Below, one piece after another: positions 33,170-43,124 of a stretch of DNA of 64,000 nucleotides. Both the position numbers and the translations under genes were made by a program. Under the pieces are notes generated by a model, which worked only from the letters and a program-made list of their open reading frames with translations, searched no databases and was not told the DNA's origin. This DNA is from Chaenocephalus aceratus (Eukaryota > Chordata > Actinopteri > Perciformes > Channichthyidae), in the NCBI GenBank assembly GCA_023974075.1, contig JAMFTG010000314.1:46001-110000 (forward strand). Direction: 5' to 3'. Positions within the stretch are counted from its first letter, which is position 1; every line of letters starts with the position of its first letter.

Positions 33170-33504
33170 TTTAAAGAAAGTTATCACCAAGCATTTTAAG
33201 AACGTTTTTAGAGAACGTAATCCTACCTTCCAGAAGAATGGTAACATTCTCAGAATGTTTTTAGAACCAAAGATTTCTAGCTGTGTCGCGTCTCGAGACC
33301 TGGGAGATTAAAAGTTATCAAAATCGCAACTTTTCACGTAACGGCGTTGTCGCTATGCGGCGGCCATTTTCAAGTTTGCTCGTTGCTAGGCGATCCCACA
33401 CCATGGAACACGATGATGTCATAATTCCAACTGACATGCTCCGAACGCCGCCAAACGTCACACGATGGTTAACACTGCGGCCCTGAACAGCTCTCCGTTA
33501 AATC

Positions 33505-34039
33505 CAGTGGTGTAGTGGGCGTTGGACGCGGGGGTACGCCGTACCCCCACTTATTTGGAGCATGATCTCTTTTTCAATAGTCTAATAAATATAAAATCAT
33601 TGCCAGTCTTATCAGTTGCAAGTGTGTATTTGTTGTAATAATGACAGAAACATAATACATTTCACAGTAATTATAATAAGAAATAAAAAAGATTTCCTTA
33701 AAAAATTATGATTCGTCATCAGGCTCGTGACCCCGCGGAGGGCTGATTTTGCGGCAGCTCTTTCCCTCAAGAACGCTAACGAAAAAGCTCTATAATGGCA
33801 GAAAAAATGTTTTGACTTGACTTATTTTCTAAAAAAGAATATCATTCACAAGAAGAAAGAGGCTAGCAGCACCGAAGCTACACGTGAAGCTGCTGCTACA
33901 TCATCAGAAGAGCCGCCTGAAGACGTGGATAATGCTAGCACTAACGTTAACGTTAGCTGCGCTAGCAACGTTCCCCTGGCTAGCTCAAGCTCAGCTGTCC
34001 CAGAGGTATGGACGGAGGAGATGTGGCGGAGGAAACAAG

Positions 34040-34092
<53 letters not shown>

Positions 34093-34385
34093 GCAGCACT
34101 GAGAGATTCTGCTTAGTTGCAATACTGTAGTTTATGCAATTTAGGCCTATAAATTGTTTATGTAACGTATGTGCCGGTGTGTCCATGGTTGAGTGTGTGT
34201 GCTGAGCGCAGCGCCGTCTGCTCTTTGCAGCACAGGAAGTAAAGTGGGACGAAGCATACCGGTAGTTTCTGTGGACCTGTCTGCCCGTTTTGTGAGTGCA
34301 CTGCGCGCGTGCGCACTTGTGTGGCATTGTTTGGAGCTAATTAAAATAGCGTCCCCCCAGTAAAAAAATCCCCTCTACACCACTG
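33505..34385 (+). mobile_element. Non-autonomous hAT element with perfect 8-bp target duplication
   Basis: Ends CAGTGGTGTAGTGGG and CCCCTCTACACCACTG are inverted copies over at least 11 bp. GTTAAATC flanks it at 33497-33504 and 34386-34393, an exact 8-bp duplication. Inside, 33817-34040 is open with a Lys-rich start (FLKKNIIHKKKE) then Ser/Thr/Glu-rich codons. It resembles the N-terminal leader of a fish hAT transposase, but the BED finger and catalytic core are gone. Confidence 0.92.
34042..34090. repeat. (GT)n microsatellite
   Basis: About 24 dinucleotides inside the hAT element. Confidence 0.97.
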
Positions 34386-34693
34386 GTTAAATCTGAGGTT
34401 TCATAATGTGGCGTTTCCATAGCAACGCATCCCTCGCAATAAAACACGATTTCGCTTTAACTGCAATGGACACAGTCCGATCGCCATCAAACTTCACACG
34501 TATATCACCGGTCTATGCCTCAACAGCTCTACGCCAAATCGGAGGTCTCATCATATGCCGTTTCCATGGCAACAGATCCCTCGCCATGAAACATGATGTT
34601 GTCATAACTCCACGGAACATTTTAGAAACGCCACCAGACTTCAGATTATCATTAGCACTCCGGCCCTGAACAGCTCTACTCGCCATAAAAAAC

Positions 34694-35689
34694 AGCATGT
34701 GAAACATACGGGAATTAACAGAGAGGGTTGATGAAGCTTAAAGCTGATGCCTACCGGCTACTTTCACTGGATATGTCATTAAACCTCCAGCATACAGATA
34801 TGAAGTGGCTTTTCTCTCGCACCAACTTCAGGCAAAACGCTCGAATAGCAAAGTTGTACGTCAAACTTTCATTGTGTATGATGATCTGATGTTTATAGAG
34901 CATTACATGTGCTGTAAACTCAAATTAAAGCCAAACACAGTTGATTCTCAGACTTGCGGTTCCTAATGTGTTTTGGCCCCAATTATCTGCACATAAAGTC
35001 AGTCTGTCGTGGTCTGGGATACAATCACAGCTCCAAATTGAAAGGGCTGAGAGGAACACAGCAGCGTACTGTGTGAAAGCAGCAGAGATGTATTACACGG
35101 CGCCGTAACGTACCATTAAATCAAACTGAATCTGTTACTGAGCCCCGCTACTTGGCCAGTCCCTGTTACTCACATCCGGTAGCTGTTGAGCTGAGTGGAC
35201 TGCATCAGGTTGATGTTATGGGATCCATGACAGCCTCATATTATCCAATCACTCCTGCTCGTCCATCATGCCCTCATACGCAGCTGAGAGGCTCCCGTTA
35301 CAAACCACCAGAGACCCTCCTCCATGGCCAAAATCAAACCCAAGCTTCTCGGCTGCTAATCATTCGTAGCATGGGCTACGTTGGATTTATGACACTAAGC
35401 TGGAGCTTCAGGAACTCAACTGGCAAAGAGTTTAAGAATCTACCTCCAGCGACATGTAGGAAACTAAGTGGAGAATGCAGATGTGGATGTTCTCAGGCCT
35501 GACTCTGCAACCAGTCTCCACTGAGCAAAGCAGCGACTTTATTTATTGAATTATCTATATTTTCTGAGTCATTGGTCAGGTGGCCTAAAGGTGCCAATGC
35601 GCTGAAATGGCCCTTAACATTCCCATTAGAAGAAACGGCATATTTGTAAGTGTTTCGTCAACATGCAGCACCGCTTTTCCCTGGTCTCC
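34694..35689. other. Unassigned intergenic sequence
   Basis: A 116-codon frame at 35152-35502 has no recognisable domain, and I do not call it a gene. Nothing else stands out. Confidence 0.4.
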
Positions 35690-38036
35690 CGTGTGCGTCA
35701 CTCTTTAGTGTCCCCTGGTCTCCAGCTGTGTGCGTCACTCTTTAGTGTCCCCTGGTCTCCAGCTGTGTGCGTCACTCTTTAGTGTCCCCTGGTCTCCCGT
35801 GTGCGTCACTCTTTAGTGTCCCCTGGTCTCCAGCTGTGTGCGTCACTCTTTAGTGTCCCCTGGTCTCCAGCTGTGTGCGTCACTCTTTAGTGTCCCCTGG
35901 TCTCCAGCTGTGTGCATCACTGTTTAGTGTCCCCTGGTCTCCGAGCTGTGTGCGTCACTTTTTAGTGTCCCCTGGTCTCCAACTGTGTGCGTCACTGTTT
36001 AGTGTCCCCTGGTCTCCAGCTGTGTGCGTCACTCTTTAGTGTCCCCTGGTCTCCAGCTGTGTGCGTCACTCTTTAGTGTCCCCTGGTCTCCAGCTGTGTG
36101 CATCACTCTTTAGTGTCCCCTGGTCTCCCAGCTGTGTGCGTCACTCTTTAGTGTCCCCTGGTCTCCAGCTGTGTACGTCACTCTTTAGTGTCCCCTGGTC
36201 TCCAGCTGTGTACGTCACTCTTTAGTGTCCCCTGGTCTCCAGCTGTGTGCGTCACTCTTTAGTGTCCCCTGGTCTCCAGCTGTGTGCGTCACTCTTTAGT
36301 GTCCCCTGGTCTCCAGCTGTGTGCGTCACTCTTTAGTGTCCCCTGGTCTCCCGTGTGCGTCACTCTTTAGTGTCCCCTGGTCTCCAGCTGTGTGCGTCAC
36401 TCTTTAGTGTCCCCTGGTCTCCAGCTGTGTGCGTCACTCTTTAGTGTCCCCTGGTCTCCAGCTGTGTGCATCACTGTTTAGTGTCCCCTGGTCTCCGAGC
36501 TGTGTGCGTCACTTTTTAGTGTCCCCTGGTCTCCAACTGTGTGCGTCACTGTTTAGTGTCCCCTGGTCTCCAGCTGTGTGCGTCACTCTTTAGTGTCCCC
36601 TGGTCTCCAGCTGTGTGCGTCACTCTTTAGTGTCCCCTGGTCTCCAGCTGTGTGCATCACTCTTTAGTGTCCCCTGGTCTCCCAGCTGTGTGCGTCACTC
36701 TTTAGTGTCCCCTGGTCTCCAGCTGTGTACGTCACTCTTTAGTGTCCCCTGGTCTCCAGCTGTGTACGTCACTCTTTAGTGTCCCCTGGTCTCCAGCTGT
36801 GTGCGTCACTCTTTAGTGTCCCCTGGTCTCCAGCTGTGTGCGTCACTCTTTAGTGTCCCTGGTCTCCAGCTGTGTCGTCACTCTTTGTCCTGTCTCCAGC
36901 TGTGTGCATCACTCTTTAGTGTCCCCTGGTCTCCCAGCTGTGTGTGTCACTCTTTAGTGTCCCCTGGTCTCCAGCTGTGTACGTCACTCTTTAGTGTCCC
37001 CTGGTCTCCAGCTGTGTGCGTCACTCTTTAGTGTCCCCTGGTCTCCAGCTGTGTACGTCACTCTTTAGTGTCCCCTGGTCTCCAGCTGTGTGCGTCACTC
37101 TTTAGTGTCCCCTGGTCTCAAGCTGTGTACGTCACTCTTTAGTGTCCCTGGTCTCCCGTGTGCGTCACTCTTTAGTGTCCCCCGGTCTCCCAGCTGTGTG
37201 CATCACTCTTTAGTGTCCCCTGGTCTCCCAGCTGTGTGCGTCACTCTTTAGTGTCCCCTGGTCTCCAGCTGTGTGCGTCACTCTTTAGTGTCCCCTGGTC
37301 TCCAGCTGTGTGCGTCACTCTTTAGTGTCCCCTGGTCTCCAGCTGTGTGCGTCACTCTTTAGTGTCCCCTGGTCTCCAGCTGTGTGCGTCACTCTTTAGT
37401 GTCCCCTGGTCTCCCAGCTGTGTGCGTCACTCTTTAGTGTCCCCTGGTCTCCAGCTGTGTGCGTCACTCTTTAGTGTCCCCTGGTCTCCAACTGTGTACG
37501 TCACTCTTTAGTGTCCCCTGGTCTCCCGTGTGCGTCACTCTTTAGTGTCCCCCGGTCTCCCAGCTGTGTGCCTCACTCTTTAGTGTCCCCTGGTCTCCAG
37601 CTGTGTGCGTCACTCTTTAGTGTCCCCTGGTCTCCAGCTGTGTACGTCACTCTTTAGTGTCCCCTGGTCTCCAGCTGTGTGCGTCACTCTTTAGTGTCCC
37701 CTGGTCTCAAGCTGTGTACGTCACTCTTTAGTGTCCCCTGGTCTCCAGCTGTGTGCGTCACTCTTTAGTGTCCCCTGGTCTCCAGCTGTGTACGTCACTC
37801 TTTAGTGTCCCCTGGTCTCCCGTGTGCGTCACTCTTTAGTGTCCCCCGGTCTCCCAGCTGTGTGCATCACTCTTTAGTGTCCCCTGGTCTCCAGCTGTGT
37901 GCGTCACTCTTTAGTGTCCCCTGGTCTCCAGCTGTGTGTGTCACTCTTTAGTGTCCCCTGGTCTCCAGCTGTGTGCGTCACTCTTTAGTGTCCCCTGGTC
38001 TCCAGCTGTGTGCGTCACTCTTTAGTGTCCCCTGGC
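35690..38036. repeat. 37-bp minisatellite (about 63 copies)
   Basis: The unit CCAGCTGTGTGCGTCACTCT then TTAGTGTCCCCTGGTCT is tandem over 2.35 kb. Variants (CCGAGCTG, TACGTCAC, CATCACTG, CCCGTGTGCG) recur in blocks. One block of 15 units is repeated 554 bp downstream (for example CCGAGC at 35941 and 36495). Confidence 0.97.
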
Positions 38037-38680
38037 CCCAGCGTGTTTCTCCTGATGGAAGAGTTCTTGTCGTACAGTTGTTCCCTGATGCTGAGCAAAT
38101 GAAATCCTAAGGTTGAGACTGCTGTCAGAAGAGAAACGCCACCATCAAGTATTTCACTAAAATGCCCCAAAAACAACATATTTAAATCCAATAATGACAT
38201 CTACATTTAAAAAGAACTATAGTGGATTAGAACAGCTTGCAACTCAATTCAACCGTTATATTCATAAGATAATACAAAGCGAATTGTCCCGAGTGTCTTG
38301 GATTCATGACGATATTGAGGTTTTTTTAAGCGGTTCAATTTAAATATGCATAGGCTAGTTGGATTACATGCTCATGAACATCATGTTTCATTTCTTACGA
38401 GTTTCATAAGTAATTCAAATGATCTCCAACCTTTATCAATCATCACAATGCAGTCACTGACATTGGCCAGAATGCTAACAAGTACTTTTGGTACTTTGAC
38501 TTCATGTTGATGCTAATGTTCGTGTGCTATCAAGTGGGTGAAGATGTTTCTTTATGTGCATGTGCAGTACTTTGACTTGTTGCAGAGCATTCTTACAATG
38601 TAGTATTGCTACTTATACTTAGGTAACATATCTGAGAACTTCCTCTAGCTCTGATCATGGTATTAATTAAGTCTGTCTGA
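38037..38680. other. Unassigned intergenic sequence upstream of gdf5
   Basis: AT-rich, no gene. It could hold distal regulatory sequence for gdf5, but nothing in it shows that directly. Confidence 0.35.
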
Positions 38681-38698
38681 GTGTGTGTGTGTGTGTGT

Positions 38699-38749
<51 letters not shown>
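38681..38749. repeat. (GT)n microsatellite
   Basis: About 34 dinucleotides with one GG interruption. Confidence 0.96.
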
Positions 38750-38750
<1 letters not shown>

Positions 38751-39008
38751 TGCTCACTTCATATGACATAATGCAACGTTTTTTCCTGTGCTTTCTTCTG
38801 GGGGGTGTTTTTGGGGTGTTTTGTGCCACTTAGTGTAACAGCTCGGGTGAGTCATTGGTGGAAAGAGGGGAGGAAGAAATATTGCTGTTAAATGACTCCG
38901 GACAGCATGACGTCACGGGGTAATTAAAACTGCTTGCTGGAATTCCGTTTTCCAATTCCTGCGCTCAGGTTTGTTGGAGGATTTTTTTTTTTGGAGCACC
39001 TGCAGGTT

Positions 39009-39009
<1 letters not shown>

Positions 39010-39056
<47 letters not shown>
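39010..39056. repeat. (GT)n microsatellite in the gdf5 upstream region
   Basis: About 23 dinucleotides, 525 bp before the gdf5 start codon, so in the promoter or distal 5' UTR. Confidence 0.96.
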
Positions 39057-39059
<3 letters not shown>

Positions 39060-39381
39060 TATTTCACTGGACGGAGTTCAAACTTTGTAGGGAAGGAGAA
39101 AAAAAAGCGGAGGCAGCGGCATTACGCCATTCTTGGAAAAAAAAGTGGGATTTAAAGAAGTTTCTCTCCGGATCCGCAGCAGACTCGCGCCGCGGAGGCT
39201 TTACTGCAGGTCCACATGTCCTCCGCCTTCCTCTGGATGCCTGCTCTCACCCCACAGCCCGGAGCTGGATGCCTGCTCTCACCCACAGCCCGGAGCTGCA
39301 CTATGGTTCCTGCGCAGGACGGCTGGGAGAATAAGGGTCTGCAGGACTTGTTTCTAATAACTCTGAGTCCACATCTTTGCT

Positions 39382-39585
39382 TTGACAACCGTTCACATGT
39401 CCACAGCGCACAGCCGGGAGAAGCTGTCCACGTTACCCCCGAGAGGACACTCAGAGGATGAGAGAGTGGGGCAGAACAGGACTGCTCCCTCTTCTTACTT
39501 TAACCAAACTGATTTTTTATTTCTGAACATTTCTGCGCCTTATTACCATGGACGGCCTGGCACCGCGCGACAGGGCTTAGGATGA
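39382..39585 (+). promoter_or_regulatory. Upstream ORF whose stop overlaps the gdf5 start (ATGA)
   Basis: A 67-codon frame ends with TGA at 39583-39585, while the gdf5 ATG is 39582-39584, giving the overlap ATGA. Another upstream ATG frame starts at 39216. If transcription begins upstream of 39382, these would affect gdf5 translation. The transcription start is not visible, so this is an inference. Confidence 0.4.
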
Positions 39586-40182
39586 AAGTCGTGAAGCGAG
39601 TCTGTCTTCTGCTCAGCTGCTGGACTCTGCTCTTCCTGCATCCCGTCCTCGGGTCCCTCAGCAGACCGACAGGAGGAGGGAGAGCCGGCAGAACCCCAGC
39701 CGCAGGAAGGCAACCGGTGCTCGGGGTGTGGAAACCGTCCCCGGTGAGTCCTGCGAGGATTACGCGGATCCGTGCCGGTCCTCCGTTGATAAAAGGAGAG
39801 ACGACTGGTATTAAAAGCAAAATTACAGCTCCTGCAGCGTCGCCTCCACGCAGTTCAGTGGTGCCGGTGAACCGCGCGGGCATCCCGGTGCGTAAAGAGC
39901 CCGTGCGTAAAGCTCCTGCCGCTCTGAGCGCACGTGCAGCGGGGAAAGGAGTCGGGACTGTAGTCGGTGCTGCTGCTGGCTCACCGGGGGAAAAGGTGGG
40001 GAAGGTTCCCGCTGCGCTCGTGCGCACCGGGGCTCCGCAGAGAGCCGTGCAGCCGCTGGTCACCCCGCACGACTACATGCTGTCTCTGTACTGGTCCCTC
40101 TCCACCGGGGATCTGAACAGCAGCGCGCTGCACGAGGCCGGGCTGGCCAACACCATCACCAGCTTCGTGGACCGAGGACAAG
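39582..40182 (+). CDS. gdf5: gdf5 exon 1: signal peptide and start of prodomain
   Basis: 200 codons plus one base. Residues 1-25 (MKVVKRVCLLLSCWTLLF then LHPVLGS) form a classic signal peptide: basic start, Leu-rich core, small residues at the cut. A Pro/Ala/Arg-rich, poorly conserved prodomain follows, then VTPHDYMLSLYWSLS (D164-Y165-M166) and EAGLANTITSFVDRGQ, the conserved GDF5-type prodomain segment. The donor is CAAG|GTAACC at 40182/40183, splitting a codon after its first base, which pairs with the exon 2 acceptor. The protein is a secreted TGF-beta-family ligand; GDF5 acts in joint and cartilage patterning through BMP type I/II receptors (family knowledge). Start chosen because it opens the signal peptide and has A at -3. 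GDF6/GDF7 are less likely, because the mature domain fits GDF5 better. Confidence 0.9.
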
Positions 40183-41601
40183 GTAACCTCGCTCTCTCTC
40201 GCCTCACCCTCTGCATGGTCCCTGCTGCTGTCTGCAGGGCTGCATGTTCCTATTGCCGCTAAGCTAAGACACAACATCATCAGAATGCTGACCGTGCTCT
40301 CGACATGTTGCAGAGGGGCTCTTTGGCTACATGTGGACTTCTAATCGCATGGCCAACGGTTTCTGAAATGTTAGCTTCCTTCGAGCAGGGGCATCTCGTA
40401 CGGCAGCCCCTGACTCTATGACCGTGGTGTGAAGGGGTGCATGTTAAATACCTTTAGTACATAGAGGGGATATTCACATTGTTACAGCAGAAAAGAGCCA
40501 CAGCTTAATGTTACCTAACAAGAAAGAAGCAAAGATACACATCCTGTACCAGTCCTCTTTCTCCACAAACTGTTGCTCTGCATGTCCTGCTGCTGCTTGA
40601 AGGTTTTATTGTGTCCATTTATGGCTCTCTAAAATCCCAATTATTACCACAAACATTTCCTCCATCCAAAAACAATGGTAACTGTTGTGTAAGTAAATGT
40701 GGCTCAATGTAATACTTCTGTATGATCTGTGTTTGCACACACTGGGCAGAGCACCTCTGTCCTCATTCTAACGTTATAACAGTACTATTTTCATTATATT
40801 GTTTAGCTTCTTCTCTCTGTGTCTTTGAATGCACCGCAATTACGAAATAAAATTCCTCGTAGTGTAAACCCACTTTATAATAAAACAGATTCTGAGCTGA
40901 AAAGCTCTCTCTGGTGATTTAACGTGCATGCAGTGGATTTAAAGGAGGTGCAGCAGCAGAGGTCGCGTTAACCGAATATTTTTTAAATATTTTTTTAACA
41001 ATGACGGACACATCTGAAAGCAGTCCGTCATTTTGACGGATTAGAACAAACTCGGACAGCGCCACAGGGTCCCCGCAGCGAGGCTCCGTGTTATGCCTGC
41101 CCTCCAAAAGGAAATCATACCGTTTCCTAACTGTGCCGATCAGATCATTGACATGTCTGTGAGTTTTGGCTTTACGCTGCGCACGCTCCCGCGAGGTGCA
41201 GCAGCCATGATTATAACACGGCGCATGTGAACTGCCCCCACCCCCCCGTGACAGTTCACGAGCATGCTTTCCTCCCCCGTCAGAGTTGTGTAAAGGCCGA
41301 CGGGTAATTGACCCTGTCCGTCAAAATGACGGGCAGCGGGAACGTCTAGCGCAGCCTCTGAGTAGCGGTGAAAGCTGACACGAACACCAGCTTCTGCGTA
41401 TTGCTCCTTGGGGTTGAAAGGGTTTGGGGCATTGATCACGTGACTCACTGCAGAGAGGTGCTGATTCATCTCATCATGAATCAGGAAACTGACAAAGGAC
41501 AGAAGAGGAGGAACTTCATGGATCCCACATTGTTGTCACAAGGCAAAGCACGAGGGTCAAACACACACAAATGAACCTCAGACCGATACGAGTGCTGACG
41601 C

Positions 41602-41628
41602 GCTGCTGCTGCTGCTGCTGCTGCTGCT
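41602..41628. repeat. (GCT)n microsatellite
   Basis: Nine triplets in the gdf5 intron. Confidence 0.95.
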
Positions 41629-41931
41629 ATGGTTACACAGAGGAGAGCCACGTGGCCACTGGGCGCGGTGGTGCCGTCACAGAGGGCTCCACCCCGTTCA
41701 ATAACACTAGTGTCTTCAGAATGTGACATATCCCAAAATAAATGTGCATGCAACTTTAGCAGACGAACAGGACTGCGTGACGCTGTGGCAAAGGAGGCGA
41801 GAGGGTGAGTGAAGAGGAGGTGATGAAGGGCACACTCAGGAGGAAGCAAGCAGTACATCCTCTCAATGTGTTCAGAGAGCGTGACGTAACAGAGGGCATG
41901 ATGGGAAAAAGACGACTCTGAGAAGTACTCA

Positions 41932-42940
41932 GTTCTTGAGTAAAAATAGAAGTACTCAGATATTGTACTTGAGTAAAAGTAGAAGTACTCAGATCTTGTA
42001 CTTGAGTAAAAGTAGAAGTACTCAGATATTGTACTTCAGTAAAAGTAGAAGTACTCAGATCTTGTACTTGAGTAAAAGTAGAAGTACTCAGATATTGTAC
42101 TTGAGTAAAAGTAGAAGTACTCAGATCTTGGACTGAGTAAAAGTAGAAGTACTCAGATCTTGGACTTGAGTAAAAGTAGAAGTACTCAGATCTTGTACTT
42201 GAGTAAGAGTCGAAGTACTCAGGTCTTGTAGTAAAAGTAGAAGTACTCAGATCTTGTACTTGAGTAAAAGTAGAAGTACTCAGATCTTGTGCTTGAGTAA
42301 AAGTAGAAGTATTCAGATCTTGTACTTGAGTAAAAGTAGAAGTACTCAGATCTTGTACTTGAGTAAAAGTAGAAGTACTCAGATCTTGTAGTAAAAGTAG
42401 AAGTACTCAGATCTTGTACTTGAGTAAAAGTAGAAGTACTCAGATCTTGTGCTTGAGTAAAAGTAGAAGTACTCAGATCTTGTTCTTCAGTAAAAGTAGA
42501 AGTACTCAGATCTTGTACTTGAGTAAAAGTAGAAGTACTCAGATCTTGTAGTAAAAGTAGAAGTACTCAGATATTGTACTTGAGTAAAAGTAGAAGTACT
42601 CAGATCTTGTACTTGAGTAAAAGTAGAAGTACTCAGATCTTGTAGTAAAAGTAGAAGTACTCAGATCTTGTACTTGAGTAAAAGTAGAAGTACTCAGATC
42701 TTGTGCTTGAGTAAAAGTAGAAGTACTCAGATCTTGTTCTTGAGTAAAAGTAGAAGTACTCAGATCTTGTACTGAGTAAAAGTAGAAGTACTCAGATATT
42801 ATAGTAAAAGTAGAAGTACTCAGATATTGTACTTGAGTAAAAGTAGAAGTACTCAGATCTTGTACTGAGTAAAAGTAGAAGTACTCAGATCTTGTAGTAA
42901 AAGTAGAAGTACTCAGATCGTGTACTTGAGTAAAGTAGAA
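41932..42940. repeat. 33-bp minisatellite built on hAT MITE sequence (about 30 copies)
   Basis: The unit AGTAAAAGTAGAAGTACTCA then GATCTTGTACTTG; shorter 25-27-bp units lack part of TACTTGAG. The words resemble the subterminal repeats of Tol2-like fish hAT MITEs (AGTACTT/AAGTAAAAGTA). MITE interior sequence (GTAAAAGTCCTGCATTCAAA) follows directly at 42970. Confidence 0.93.
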
Positions 42941-43124
42941 GTACCAGAGTGTAGGAATACTCTGTTTCAGTAAAAGTCCTGCATTCAAAATGTCCTCAAG
43001 TGAAAGTAGAAAGTATTCTCATCTAAATATAGTGAAAGACAGTGAAAGTATTCGTTGTGCAGATTGGTTCATTTAGAATAATATATATATATATGTTTTA
43101 TAAAGATTGATCATGAAAGTGTTC
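42941..43124. mobile_element. Interior of a Tol2-like hAT MITE between two arrays
   Basis: AAAAGTCCTGCATTCAAAAT, then AAGTGAAAGTAGAAAGTATT and an ATATATAT run. This is the order seen in fish hAT MITEs and parallels AAAAGTCCTGATTTCAAA at 58147. It links the 33-bp and 48-bp arrays as parts of one element. Confidence 0.65.

Larger units (their letters stand above)
31559..33275. mobile_element. 1.7-kb segment bounded by inverted repeats
   Basis: Forward 31575-31650 (TGTTCTTCTGAAAGGTAGGA … GGTGATAACTTTCTTAAG) pairs with reverse 33170-33260 (TTCTTCTGGAAGGTAGGATT … GGTGATAACTTTCTTTA). Between them lie the MITE at 32028-32583 and unassigned sequence. It could be an element with long terminal inverted repeats or two opposite copies of a short repeat. 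Confidence 0.5.
33340..34690 (+). repeat. Three diverged ~145-bp repeats split by a hAT element
   Basis: Copies at about 33340-33490, 34395-34535 and 34545-34690 share TTTCCATGGCAACAGATCCC-like, ACCATGGAACACGATGATGT-like and CGGCCCTGAACAGCTCT words. The hAT insertion at 33505-34385 sits between the first and second. Confidence 0.72.

Noticed and set aside
35152..35502. 116-codon frame as a host gene
   Set aside because: No domain, splice structure or repeat match; composition looks random.
39500..40063. 187-codon reverse-strand frame opposite gdf5 exon 1
   Set aside because: GC-rich antisense shadow of exon 1. Human GDF5 has an opposite-strand locus, but nothing in this frame shows a conserved product.
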